From Ehrlichia sp052043515 (GTDB taxonomy: Bacteria > Pseudomonadota > Alphaproteobacteria > Rickettsiales > Anaplasmataceae), in the NCBI GenBank assembly GCA_052043515.1, contig JBQEQX010000001.1, positions 1,054,001-1,118,000 on the forward strand: 64,000 nucleotides of DNA, in the 5' to 3' direction. Each line of letters begins with the position of its first letter. Position 1 is the stretch's first letter. A program made the translations under genes and the position numbers. The notes below the pieces were generated by a model that searched no databases, had not been told where the DNA came from, and saw only the letters and a list, made by a program, of their open reading frames with translations. Positions 52,839-64,000 of this stretch are shown here, piece after piece.

Positions 52839-55800
52839 GTGCATAGACAGAATCTATATAGTGCTATTAAAGCAGGGGGATATAATAAAAGTAAAAGCCT
52901 TTTTTTGATTCAGCAAGTAAGAAAGAAATATCTGCTGCGATTTGTTCTGAAGTAGAAAACGGGAGTAATATATTACAATATATACTTAGTCTGCATCTTA
53001 AAGAAAAAAAGAGTTGTTGATACTCAAATTTTCCGGGCAGTCTTAGAGCATTGTAATAATGATATAATAAATAAGGAAGATAAAAATAAGCAATATCCTT
53101 TGTTTTTAGCTATGCAAGCTGGGCCAGAATTTGTAAGGTTGTTTAACGAACATAGTTTAAATAGAGGAAAATTTCAGCAAGGTGTGAATTGGCAGGTTGT
53201 TGATCGTGAAGGTCATGGAGTTTTGTATCATGCCATAGTAGGTGCATATGATGGTTCCAGTGATGGTCAAATAGAGCTCTGTAATTTGGTATTCGATAGA
53301 AAAGAATTTCCTTGTTGTGTATCTACTAAGAATGCACAACATGGCAACATATTCCATCAAGTTTTTAAAGAGTGTAAATTAGTTGATGGAAACCAATTAC
53401 GTGTTCAGTTGTTACTTGATAAACTGAATGATTTTGAAGATGAAACTTCAATATGGAATGCTTCATTAAGTCCTAAAGCATTATTAAATGAAAAAAATCA
53501 CGATGGAGAAACGCCATTTCATTTGTTTGTGAAGCATAATATAGGAAGTGTGTTATTTAAAGAAGATACACAAGGTTCAGTTTATAATTTTGATCAGCTA
53601 TTTAGGAATTGTGATCTACTGAAATGTGATGTAAATGGTGAAAGTGTTATTAATTTAGCGGTTAAAAAAAGGAAATCATCAACTCATCCAATATGTACTT
53701 AAAAATTTAGGAGATGAAGAGAAAAAAGAGTTAAAGTATTCATTAATTGAGAATCTGAATGAAGACAATTACAAGATACTCCAAAATAACGATATGTTGG
53801 TTGGTTGTTTAGATGATCGTCCAAGGTTAAAGCAGAGTCTAATCAATGGATATACTAAGTTAGATACTGCTGATAAATGTGGAGAGTATAATGATATTCT
53901 TCAGAGACTTGACCTTGATCTTAACCTTGATCTTGATCTTAATTTAACAAAGCATGCTGTAACATCTCAAAATTTAGCATTACTCGAGTTTATGCAACGT
54001 AACAGTTTGATAAACAAAAATGTTTTTGTGAGTGAGATGGTTAATGTAAAAAAATCCTAATTTTATAAGACAAGTGCTGCCCATAGTTGGTTTAGTAACT
54101 CCATTGGATCTTGTGAGTGTTTATGTACAAAAAATAAGTAGTACGATAAGTGGTACGATAAGTAGTACGATAAGAAGTATATCGCCAGAAATGATATATG
54201 AAATGTTAAGCGATAAAAGTATTGTTGTGAGGCGTCCTGGTGTGATCATGGATCTCATAGGTATGTTAGCTAATAATGCTTGTTTACTGGATAATATCAT
54301 CAAAGAATCATCACCAACGCAACTTGAAAATTTTGTGAATCTCCTTTTTCATAATATTAACAGTTTAAGCTCGAGTGAGTTGTCAGGTATAGTTCACAGC
54401 GTCAGTCTAGATGAGTGTTTAAAAAATACAAAAATAATAGATTGTAAGATAAGAGATCTTGCCTTTAAGCATGCTAGGGAAGGTGATGCTGGCAAGGTTA
54501 TTGGATTAATAAGTGGTAATAAGGATTTTATATATAGTGAACAAAATGGAAAAAGCTTGTTGGAGGTTGTATCAGATACAGGAAATCCAGAACTAGTTAG
54601 GTATTTAATCTTAGTACATAAAGAACTTATAGAGGAGAATAAATTAAGTTATACTGTGAATCAAGATTATTCCATGATGGAGAAAATAAAAGCTTCTCTT
54701 TGTCATATTGCGAAAGTTGATCATGGGGAAGTTATACCGATTTTAGAACTTAATGAAGAACTTATTAGTGAGTATACAAAAAAGTGGACATCAATTAGCC
54801 GATATTATATTAAACAGTGCTGAAACATGTAATAACGAAGAAGTGGTAGCTTATTGTCGTGAAGCTTATAGTAGTTTGTTATCAGATGTTTCAACTCGAT
54901 CACAACATACATATCTACCTAAAGTAAAGTTGTTGAAAGGTATTGCTCGTGAAGAACAAGATCGCGATTTCTCTATGGGTCGTGTAGGAGAACTTGGTAT
55001 TTTCGCAAAATATATGCAGGCAATACAAAGTGGTAGTGTTGATGTATTTAAAGAAGAGGTTGTTGAAAAACTTTCTAATAATACGAAAGAATATGCTACT
55101 AGAAGTCATGGAGATAAAGGACATAGTATATTTACTGTTACCGCAACATTTGGAACGCCTGAGCACTGGAAAAAGTTATCTGCAGGGTATAGGTCTGTTC
55201 CATATTCTAAAAAAGTAAAATCAATTTTTCCTGAAGATATATTGAATGGAAATAAAGTATCTACTATATGTAGTCCATTACAGGCTGCTATTATGGCGTA
55301 TAATAGGCCAATGGTTGAATTTTTCTTAAGGAGATTAAACCACGTGAATTAACTGTAAGATATGGTGAAAATAATAATAATGTTTTACATACTATCCTGG
55401 AACATTCTCAAGTGGCTCTACTTGATGATATTTTTCTTGATGGGAAGTTTTCGATTTCTGTGTTAGCAGAAGCATTTTTGCAGCCTAATAATAGTGGAAT
55501 TACTCCGTTTGACAAAGCAGTTGAAAGTAAAAATATAAAGGTTTGTAGAGATTTTGTTCTTCGTGCTAAGCAGCAGATGGGGATTAAACAGTTACAAAGT
55601 TTAATTCTGGATGAAAGGTTTATTAAAGCAGTTGTTGAATCTGGGGATGTTACTTTACTAAAAGAAGTACTAGGTATTGAAGCATACATTAATAAGTCAA
55701 AAACTAAACAAAAGATATGTTTAGTAAATCATAAAATAGGAAAATGCAATTTGTTAAGCTACGCTTGCAAATGTGGAAATACAAGGTTTTTGGAACATTT

Positions 55801-58800
55801 AATGGAATGTTATTCTGTTGACCAGTTGACTAGCTCATTACCGGAAATTATAGCAGAAAAATCGAAAATAACACCTAAGATATTTGATACATTTATATCT
55901 CATATTATACATGCTTCTTCTGATGGTGATGTAATAGAAAAGCTTCTTACATGTATTATTAAATATGATAATCCAGTAGCTCTTAAAGTTTTGGAGGATA
56001 TGCGAGCTATTAATCCAGTTGATAGAAGTGAAAAATTAAGTATAAGTAATATTGTTAAACTGGATAAGCCTGGCATATTGGGACATTTATTAAATGCCAG
56101 GATGCAAAATTTTAAGCTCCCTGATTCTCCTATGCAAGCAAGTGAATTAGGATTAGCTCTGTGTTCTCCTAAGATGTCAGAAGTATGTTGTGATTACTTA
56201 AAGGCAAATCCTAAACTTCAACTTGATCTTAGTGTGACACCACATGGTGCCATTTTATCTAATAATCTTGAATTATTACATGAACTTATTGATAGAAATG
56301 AAAGTTTCATCAAGATGGACTATGATTTCTCAGCAGGGTATCTTGAGGGAGTTAGTGATGCATTAGAGCACCATCATGGATGTAAACTTGTATCTTTTGA
56401 ATCATTATGTGATTTTGCAGAGAGAGAAAATGCAAGTCCTGAAATTCAAAATTGTCTAGAGTTATCTCTGTTAAAATCTTGTCATGATAGTTTAGAAAAA
56501 TCGTATGAGGTAAAAGTTGATAGTACTTTAATACGTACAATGACTAAACATATGAAAGATGTAACTGTAAAGTATCCAGGGTTGTGTCCATATGCTATCG
56601 ATCGAATTAATGTTGAGAATTTTTTTGCTGGTGCTGATCCTGTGCGTAATAATATTTTTCATTTATGTACAAAGGAGAACGCAGATTTTTTATCTATGCT
56701 AGCTAAAAAAGTGTCATGCTCATGCTAAAGATACCGGAAATAAACGGCTAGAAGCTCTTATTGTTAAAATGGTTAATCATGTTAATCAATCAAGTGGATT
56801 ATCTTTTTTCCAATTTCTTGCTCTTAATTCTGATTATGAAAGTTATGAAAATGTTAAATTATCATGTGGAGATGTAAAGTCATTAACAGCAAACAAAGCA
56901 ACTTTAGCTCATCTTTGTGCTAAAAGTGCAATTAGAGATAGTGAAGGTAAGTTTGAATTTCACAGTTTGATTGAAGATGATAAAAAATTAATCACAGCCG
57001 TAGATGACAAAAAGGCAGGCTTATTGGCTTATGCTGCTAGTGGTGAAGTGGGGGATACTAGATCACATAATGAAGCTGTTAAGTTGATAATGTCGTTAGG
57101 TGAAAAATTGGATGGCAACCTTAAAAAAAGATTTTCTGCAGGTTATGCTAAGAGGACTCTGTTGTCTGCTTTTACCGGTGGGAATAAAAAAGATTTGTAG
57201 ATATCTTAGTAGGAAAGCAAGCGAGAGAGGATATACTGTTTCTCAACAACGAATGGATTTGTTTAGTGAGATGGAAAGTACTGCTGATCCCGCCTTGAAG
57301 GGTCAGTTATTACTTGATGAGTGTGAATTATACGGTGAAGATGTTCAAAATTTAAGACAGGATGTAAGAGAAGATTCAGCTCACACAGAAGGTATTGAAC
57401 AAGAGAGAAGGTCATTAAGTCAAGATTCTTTAATGGAGGATGATTTAGATGAAAGATCATCAACTGATAGTGAAATGACTGCAAGCTTATTGAATGGTGA
57501 TATTCAAAAAAGAAAACTTATTTGAAGAAAGTGAAGTCATAATTAGTCGCTCCAAGAAGGAAATATTGAATAGCCAAGATGAATTCATTATGTTAATGCG
57601 TGATGGTATAGATAGTATACAATATGCAGGATTAATTAATAATGTCGCTGATCCAGTAGCGGTATTCCAATATAAACCTTTATCGGGATTACCTATTATT
57701 GAACGTGCTTTTTTTAGATGGTAGTATTGAGTTAATAGAGGCTTTACTATGTTCTAGCAAGAAGTTAAATCCTAATCTTACTGGTCCTCAAGGTAATACT
57801 GTATTACATAGTTTTGCAATGTTTTTTTCGAAGATATCCCGATAAGCTATCTGATAAAAGGATGCAATCTTTGTTTTCTAAATTGCTGCAAGACCATAGT
57901 TTTTCTCTTAACCAAAAAAATAATTTTGGTAATACTCCACTTGATATACTAGAAGAATCAAGAGAAAGACTCAAAAGTTCAGGAAATTTTCATGCAGACA
58001 GTGTTAATGGATTTATGAGTTCATTAGTAGCACTATCTGAAGCAGAGAATGCTGAAAATAAGAGGTTGAAAATCTGTAAAGATGTATTTATTAAACGTAA
58101 CTCAATTCGTAGGTTGAGTGATGAAGTTGCTGAATCTAAAGTTATAAAAGCAAAATTTAATGATATCTTATATCAGACTTGCGTAGATATTGTAAGTGAT
58201 GATGCAGCGCAATATGCAGATGTTTATGCTGTAAATCTTGCAAGATTAGATCAGATATTAAGTGATAGTATTCTCAGAGGGACTTTGCTTAATACAGATG
58301 CCGAAGGTAACAATTTTCTGCAGAAATTATGTTTGGATATTGCTTCTCAGAAAGTCAGTAGTAGTAGTGGTGAAAAGTTGGTAGAACTTTTCAGTGCAGT
58401 TGTGTCTCGTTTAGAAAAAATAGATCAATCATTATTAGAAAATTTATTGTTTAATACTAGAAACTCCAAATATGAAAATACGGTGGAAACCGTTGCTTGT
58501 GTTCCTGGTGCTCATGCTGTATTTAGGAAATTAGAATCGGTATTTGGTAAACATAAATTATCAGATCATTGTGATTTTTGTTCCATGTTGGTGAATTCTG
58601 CTGGGGCAGGTGATAATATTTTGTATGAGCATCTATGCAGTAATTATGCTATTGATCGTCTAAGTAATACTGATTTGTTTGGTGATTCATCTCTACATAA
58701 AGCCGTTATTGCCGGTTCACTTGTTATGGTTAATTCGGTGTTGGCAACTGGAAGTGATATCAACAAAAAGAATAAAAAAAGGTAATACTCCATTATGTGA

Positions 58801-60889
58801 GTTACTATCTTTCATATCTTCGGCTCACCCTGATATGGTGAAACCTCAGCATATTGATCTTGTAAAATTTTTAGTGTCTCGTGGTGCTTCACTTAATGCA
58901 AGAAATCACTGTGGTTATAATGCTATTGATATGGTGTTATATGCTGATAAAAATAAGATATTAAATGACTCATTATGCGGATCAATTAGTCTTTTAGACT
59001 CTATAGTGGAGAGTAGGAAAAGGTATCATGGTATCAGAACTGAGTGTGCTACAGAGTTAAAGCCCTATGTAAAATCAACACAAAACACGAGTTGCGAGGA
59101 TGTGGAATTTGGTATATATGGTGGTGTATTATCTACTAAGATTAACAATGGAGCATTAAAATCCAGTGATTTGTTAAACAGTCAATTTTGTAAAAAACAT
59201 AATTTTAAGTCAGTTAAGTTTGAGTTTTCTAATAGTGATAAAGGATATGTTCAAGGTGTTGGTGGTAAGAGAAATTATGTTGTTACTGATGGATCTATAA
59301 AACTTAAAGTATCATGGCAGCCCGTTCGTCCTAAAGGTGATAAAAGGCAGTTGGTTAATGTCATTATACACTCTGATGGAAGTATATCGTTAAGTGATGA
59401 AGATGCGAAAAAATATGGTGTAAATGGCGAAAAGATAAATTTTGACCGCTGTAAAATTTTTGTTGGAGGATTAAGTTTAAAAGATGCTTTGGCCAGTGGA
59501 AGGTGGAGGGAAAGGATATTTGATTTAGGTGAAGAACGACAAAGAAGCGCTTCAGTAGAGTCATTGGATAGCGAAGAAAGAAGTGATGACGACTCACCAC
59601 CACAAGGTACTCTAGATCAAGAAGATGTACAAAGTCAAAGTGCAGGTGCTGGGTTATTCTCTGATCAAGTTTTGTCAGCTTCCGCTTCTGAAACTAGTGA
59701 TGTAAAAAATGTAGCATCAACAAGTATGTCATCGCAACTTACATCGGCTATGTCACAGTCAGATAGCATTTTAAGTGTTGTAACGCCGTCAGGTAATAGT
59801 AAGTTGGAATCCGCAACCAGACATATAGATAGGTCAGTGGTTGGACAGGAAAGTACATCATTTATTGATGAAGCATATGGGCATGGTGTGGGAAAAAGTA
59901 CCGGATATCATGCAACAAGTGAAATTCAAGCGAGTGGTGTATTATCTGGTCAGTTAGATGTTGGGTCTGGAGCTTCTGTTACTGTTGTTGAAGAAATATC
60001 TGATGATGAGATGCGATCTCCTCAGTTATTGCAACAAGATGTGCAAAGTCAAAGTGTTGGTGGATTGTTATTCTCTGGTCAAGTTTTTCCATCTTTCGCT
60101 TCTGAAACTAGTGATGTAACATGTATTGATGCAACAAGTATGTCATTGGAACCTACAGCAGGTATGCCAGGTCCAAGTGACGGTTTAGATGTTGCAGTGC
60201 AATCAAGTGATGGTGAATTGAAATCCACGACTAGACATACCGATGGGTCAGTAAGTGGACAAAAGAGTACCACTAATAGATTTATTGATGCAGTACGTAG
60301 AAAAGTATCTGAGCGTGGTGGAAGAGAAGATACCTGGTATCCTACAACACATCAAGCACAAACAAATGATGATAAGTTTATGCAAAGTAAGAGTGTTGTA
60401 ACTTCATCGTCGCCATGTGAGTCAGCAAAAAGGAAAAGAAGTCGTTCACTTCCTGAGATACTTGACCAAAATATATTGTGTGGGAATGGCGGAAGAGAGT
60501 ATAGCATGTCTCATAGAGCACATAAAGCTCAAGAGAGCAGTCCCGGGAGGTCTACTAGTAGTTGTGATTTGGAAGGTGGAGAAAGCAGTAGTCCACATGA
60601 TATAAGGCGAGAAATTCTAGCGTTGTCCAAATGTGGATGGTTGCCATCTGGTACTTTAGCTCAACATAAGCATAATCTTGTTAGTCGATCGCTGCCAGGT
60701 CTACCTTTATCAAGTGCAGGAATCAGTACTTCTTCAGATATTGGTGTGGTAGGTGATAGTATTGAGCAAATTGCTCAAGGGTTGTTAGGAATGAGGAGTG
60801 GAGAAGCGTTAGATAGTGATAAACTACACACTTTGTCTCCTCCTCCTTCCCCTTCTATATCACCTGATGATAAATCAAAACCAAGGTAA
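52839..60889 (+). CDS. Giant ankyrin-repeat protein (about 2,680 residues, at least twelve frame breaks)
   Basis: A chain of open frames reads as one protein. The start is probably GTG 52839 after TTTTAGG; removing one G from 52874-52878 and one T from 52900-52906 gives NLYSAIKAGDIIKVKAFF. Further joints with one base too many: 53003-53009, 53664-53670, 54048-54054, 54778-54783, 56705-56710, 57186-57191, 57506-57511, 57709-57715, 57822-57828, 58774-58780; one at 55320-55324 needs an added base. Ankyrin-like repeats are scattered (ETPFHLFVKHN, GNSLLEVVSDTGNPELVRY-like, GDSSLHKAVIAGS). Residues after about 2,230 are Ser-rich and disordered with a tandem repeat. Related large ankyrin proteins of Ehrlichia are likely secreted effectors (known family, function unproven). 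Confidence 0.8.
59618..60295 (+). repeat. Imperfect tandem repeat (about 414 bases) in the giant ankyrin gene
   Basis: Unit 1 (about 59618-59875) and unit 2 (about 60032-60295) both begin with DVQSQS-x-G and run through FSxQV, SASETSDV or SFASETSDV, TSMS, ATRHID/TTRHTD, SVVGQEST/SVSGQKST to FIDEA/FIDAV. The period is 138 codons. Ser-rich tandem repeats are typical of secreted Ehrlichia antigens. Confidence 0.75.
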
Positions 60890-61345
60890 GTGTATTTTTG
60901 ATACGTGCTTGAAAAGATGGAATAAGGTATAGTATATTTTACAAAATTATTTTGTGATGATTAGAGTGTTTAAAATCCGTGTATGGTTTTTAATGGGAGA
61001 TTTTTTTCTATAAATTAGCTAATTTCTAAGATTCCCATAGTAATAAATTGAAGTGTAATTGTGTTGGATTTGTGTGATTCTAAATGTAGTAAACATTCCC
61101 ATGCTAGGTATCTAAGAATAGAAAAAGAAATATGGCAGTAAAGTTATATCTTCTTAGTGAGGGAATGTGAAATTTTTTATTAGTGAAAGTAAATATAAAG
61201 AGGGTAATGTGTGGGGGGTATTCTTTAAATGTGTTATTATCAAACATTAGAATGTTATGTATAAAATTTTTATTTTAATAAAATTCTTGTATAACTAATC
61301 AGAGATAATATACTTTGATGTGAGGTATTTTGTAATTTAAGGTTT
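60890..61345. other. Intergenic region before atpG
   Basis: No gene recognised. GTATGGTTTTTAATGGGAG-like and other motifs gave nothing firm. Confidence 0.35.
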
Positions 61346-62193
61346 ATGGCTAATCTTAAAGCTCTCTTATTGAGAATAAAAAGTATAAGATCCATACAGA
61401 AGACTACTAAGGTTATGCAGATGATATCTGCTGCCAAGTTGCACCGTGTTCAGCAAAGGTTGGATAGTGCGAAAAAATATTTAGCAGAACTGCATAGCAT
61501 TATCGATCATACTGCAATTGCTGAGGGTGGTAGTATTAGTGGAACGTCTTGTAAGTGTACTGTTTTATTGATTATAATGTCTTCCGATAGGGGGTTATGT
61601 GGCAATTTTAATAACATGGTAATTAAGTTTGCTAAGTCTTATATAAAAAAAATTGGAATTAGATGGCAAAGAGGTAAAATTAGTATTCTTCGGCAAAAAA
61701 GCGTATTACATGATGTTGAATCAGTATTCAGGAAAGATATTAAATGTATTTTCTGATGTTAAATGTGTTACAGATTTTTTTACATTTTAAGTTGTTTATG
61801 TACAATAGTAACATTAATTTTGGTCAGTTTGATGGTGTTGCTGTAGTATTTAATAAGTTCTATAGTACAATGCTTCAGGAACCTACTGTGCAAAATTTGA
61901 TTCCTTATAATATTGAAATTCGTCTGTTGTTGAGAGAAAATTATCAATACGAGCCAACATATGTTGATGTGTTGTCTAGTATAAATCTGAGTTATATATT
62001 GTGCCTAATGTATATTGCGTTTTTGGAGAACTCTGCCAGCGAACATTGTGCCCGCATGATTGCTATGGAGTCAGCAAATAGTAATACTAAAGATATGTTG
62101 GATAGGTTAGCATTGGAATATAATCGTTCTAGGCAAGCTTCTATAACTACTGATTTGATAGAGATAATTAGTGGATTTGAATCATTAAACTAG
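61346..62193 (+). CDS. atpG: ATP synthase gamma subunit (two frame breaks)
   Basis: The gamma subunit is the rotating shaft of F1. N-terminus MANLKALLLRIKSIRSIQKT then TKVMQMISAAKLHR is diagnostic, followed by SSDRGLCGNFN; the C-terminal helix is ENSASEHCARMIAMESAN and YNRSRQASITTDLIEIISG. Removing one A from A8 61645-61652 and one T from T7 61775-61781 restores about 282 residues through KKLELDGKEVKLVFFGKKAY. It stands away from other atp genes, as is common in Rickettsiales. folE begins 13 bases later. Confidence 0.93.
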
Positions 62194-62206
62194 TTAATTA
62201 GTCATT

Positions 62207-62786
62207 ATGAAATATGGTAAACCATCTGATCACGAAGCTGAAGAAGCGGTTAATTTGTTGATAAGATGGATAGGCGATGATCCAGATAGAGATGGTCTTG
62301 CTGGTACGGCTGGACGTGTGTTAAATTTTTATAAGAAGTTCTTTAATGGATATCAGGCAAATGTATCTTCAATTATGCAAGGTTCAGTATTATCTAATGA
62401 CAAGAACTATAATGGTACAATAATATTTAAAAACAACGAATTTACATCTTATTGTGAGCATCATATTGTTCCGATGAAGGGCAAGATCAATATTGGGTAT
62501 ATTCCAGATAAACTAATCCTGGGTGTTGGTAAAATTGTTAAGCTAGTCGATTGTGTTACAAAAAAGGTTGTCACTTCAGGAGAAATTAACTATAGAAATA
62601 GCAGAAGCTTTAGAGCATTATTTGCTTCCTAAGGGTGTTATTGTTGTAATTGAGGCAGTACATGAGTGTATTTCTTGTCTTGAAGAAAAAGGTAAGAATG
62701 GTTTATTGTTACATACGAGTTATGCTACTGGTGTTTTTCAAAGTAATATGGAGCTGAGGAGAGAGTTTTTTTATAACATTAATTAA
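62207..62786 (+). CDS. folE: GTP cyclohydrolase I (frame broken at A6)
   Basis: FolE makes dihydroneopterin triphosphate, the first step of folate synthesis. Zinc and active-site residues: FTSYCEHHIVPMKGK (Cys, His, His) and EAVHECISC (second zinc Cys). GVGKIVKLVDC follows the family. Removing one A from the six at 62560-62565 joins the halves through TKRLSLQEKLTIEIAEAL. About 192 residues restored. The usual H-x-C-M-x-x-R-G block is diverged (HECISCLEEKG). Likely cotranscribed with atpG and pmbA. Confidence 0.88.
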
Positions 62787-62801
62787 TTTGGAGTGTGGAA
62801 G

Positions 62802-64000
62802 TTGGATATTTTAAATGTAGCTGAGGATACTGTAAGAAAGATAAAAAAGTATGGGTTGCTCTGGTGATGTGGTGATCTACTCCAGTGATAAATTGTCGTT
62901 GTCACAACGTTTACATAGTATCGATGAGATTATTCAATCTAGGGAATGTAAAATAGGGATTAGAGTGATTGTAAATAACAATCAGTTTGCTTGCGTATCT
63001 TCTAATGGGTTCTCTAATGTTGCAGAGCTTGTAGCTAAGGCTATTTCAATGGCAAAGCTGACTCCAGGAGATCCTTATATTTCTCTCAGTGATGATATTA
63101 TCAATAAAGAAAATTTGTTAGATGGTAATGATTTAAAGATATTGGATAAAACTACTGTTACAATTGATCAATGTAAGAAGATTGTTGCAGATATGGAAAA
63201 TGCTGCGTTATCTTGTAGTAGCAAGATTACCAATTCCGAAGGATCGTCATTTTCTTATGGTATGATAACTAAAGTTTTAGCAACTTCAGGTGGTTTTATT
63301 GGTTCCTATAGTAAATCTAATTTTACGAGTAGTATTTCCGTAATTGCTGGTGTAGGTGATAATATGGAAATGGGTTATGATTTTTCTTCTGTATGTAATT
63401 TTAGTGATATGAGGGATCCAATAAAAATAGGAGAAGAAGCTGCATCAAGAGCAGTGAATCGTTTAAATCCTAGAAAAGTACAGACTCGTAAGATGTCAAT
63501 TATAATTGAAAATAGGATTGCTGGAACCTTGTTGAATAATTTTGCAAGTGCGATAAGGGGTGATAACGTAGCTAATGAAGCTTCATTTTTAAGTGGTAGT
63601 ATTAATACTCAAGTTTTTCCAAATGATATTTCTATAGTAGATGATCCATTTATGATGTCTGGTATTTCCTCTAGGCCTTTTGATGGGGAAGGGATTATTG
63701 GAAGTAAAAAACTGGTAGTAGAGAACGGCGTACTAAATACTTGGATTTTAGACATGCGATCAGCTAATAGACTTCGGCTTAAGAGTACAGGAAATGCTGT
63801 AAGACATTCTAATGCATCAATTACTCCTGGGGTTAGTAATTTTTATATACAAAACGGTAATTTGTCTGTTGAAGAGTTAATGTTAGATATAAAAGAAGGG
63901 CTTTATCTTACTGATCTTTTTGGTTTTGGAGTGAATTTAATTACTGGTGATTATAGTCAAGGTGCAGCTGGGTTTTTTTATAGAGGATGGTAAAATATCT
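62802..64000 (+). CDS. pmbA: TldD/PmbA family protease, partial at window end (two frame breaks)
   Basis: PmbA (TldE) pairs with TldD as a metalloprotease that processes small peptides. The probable start is TTG 62802 (MDILNVAEDTVRKIK) with GGAG upstream; removing one A from 62843-62848 (or one G from 62852-62854) joins it to GCSGDVVIYSS. Family segments include EGSSFSYG, RKVQTRKM, FASAIRGDNVANEASFL, IVDDPFMMSG and GVLNTWILDMRSANRL. Near the window end, T7 63973-63979 needs one base fewer, giving AAGFFIEDGKIS in place of a premature stop. The C-terminus lies beyond the window. Confidence 0.9.

Noticed and set aside
1..64000. CRISPR arrays, insertion sequences, restriction-modification or toxin-antitoxin genes
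   Set aside because: No regularly spaced direct repeats, transposase-like proteins, methylase motifs or toxin-antitoxin pairs were seen.

Overview
The window looks like a chromosomal segment of an Ehrlichia-type member of the Anaplasmataceae (Rickettsiales, Alphaproteobacteria). It is strongly A+T-rich with long intergenic gaps. It carries arginine synthesis (argG, argJ) and biotin synthesis (bioA) genes, an Ank200-like ankyrin protein plus a giant second ankyrin protein, two P44/Msp2-type surface beta-barrels, a trifunctional-size PutA, and GTA/phage-like structural genes. The species cannot be named from this sequence alone.

Layout. 1-12,166: a tandem family of at least five lineage-specific membrane proteins (two N-terminal membrane helices, shared cytosolic motifs), with a short paralogue and a decayed copy between them. 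12,484-16,145 (minus): prfB with its programmed +1 frameshift, then yebC and gatA. 16,371-25,645: housekeeping genes folC, hemC, typA, a small hypothetical, nuoI, lepB, erpA-like, dgt. 25,836-29,923: an ankyrin effector with tyrosine and proline motifs in its N-terminus, followed by a Met tRNA. 31,376-37,150: argG, two outer-membrane proteins, argJ, xthA. 37,282-39,279 (minus): two hidden polytopic membrane proteins on either side of a Met tRNA. 39,309-45,601: fabG, putA, bioA. 45,961-50,261 (minus): a cluster with large terminase, head-tail connector, DUF3168 tail protein and a previously hidden major-tail-like gene, matching the Rhodobacter GTA order g6-g8-g9. Then tRNA-Ser, rpmJ, rpoH, hpf, the ~8 kb ankyrin gene, atpG, folE and a partial pmbA.

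The dominant oddity is reading-frame damage. I traced about fifty single-base frame breaks, almost all in A or T runs of 5-8, and all but one are explained by a run that is one base too long. They hit essential genes (gatA, hemC, atpG, lepB, dgt, yebC) as readily as accessory ones. Unpolished sequence is the likeliest cause; poly(A) transcriptional slippage of real mutations is the biological alternative. CDS coordinates below span the restored genes, so several differ from single open frames.

The best candidates for new biology are the tandem membrane-protein family, the GTA-like cluster, the two ankyrin proteins that share a C-terminal motif, and the acidic insertion in the ErpA/IscA-like protein. 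No CRISPR array or insertion sequence was seen.
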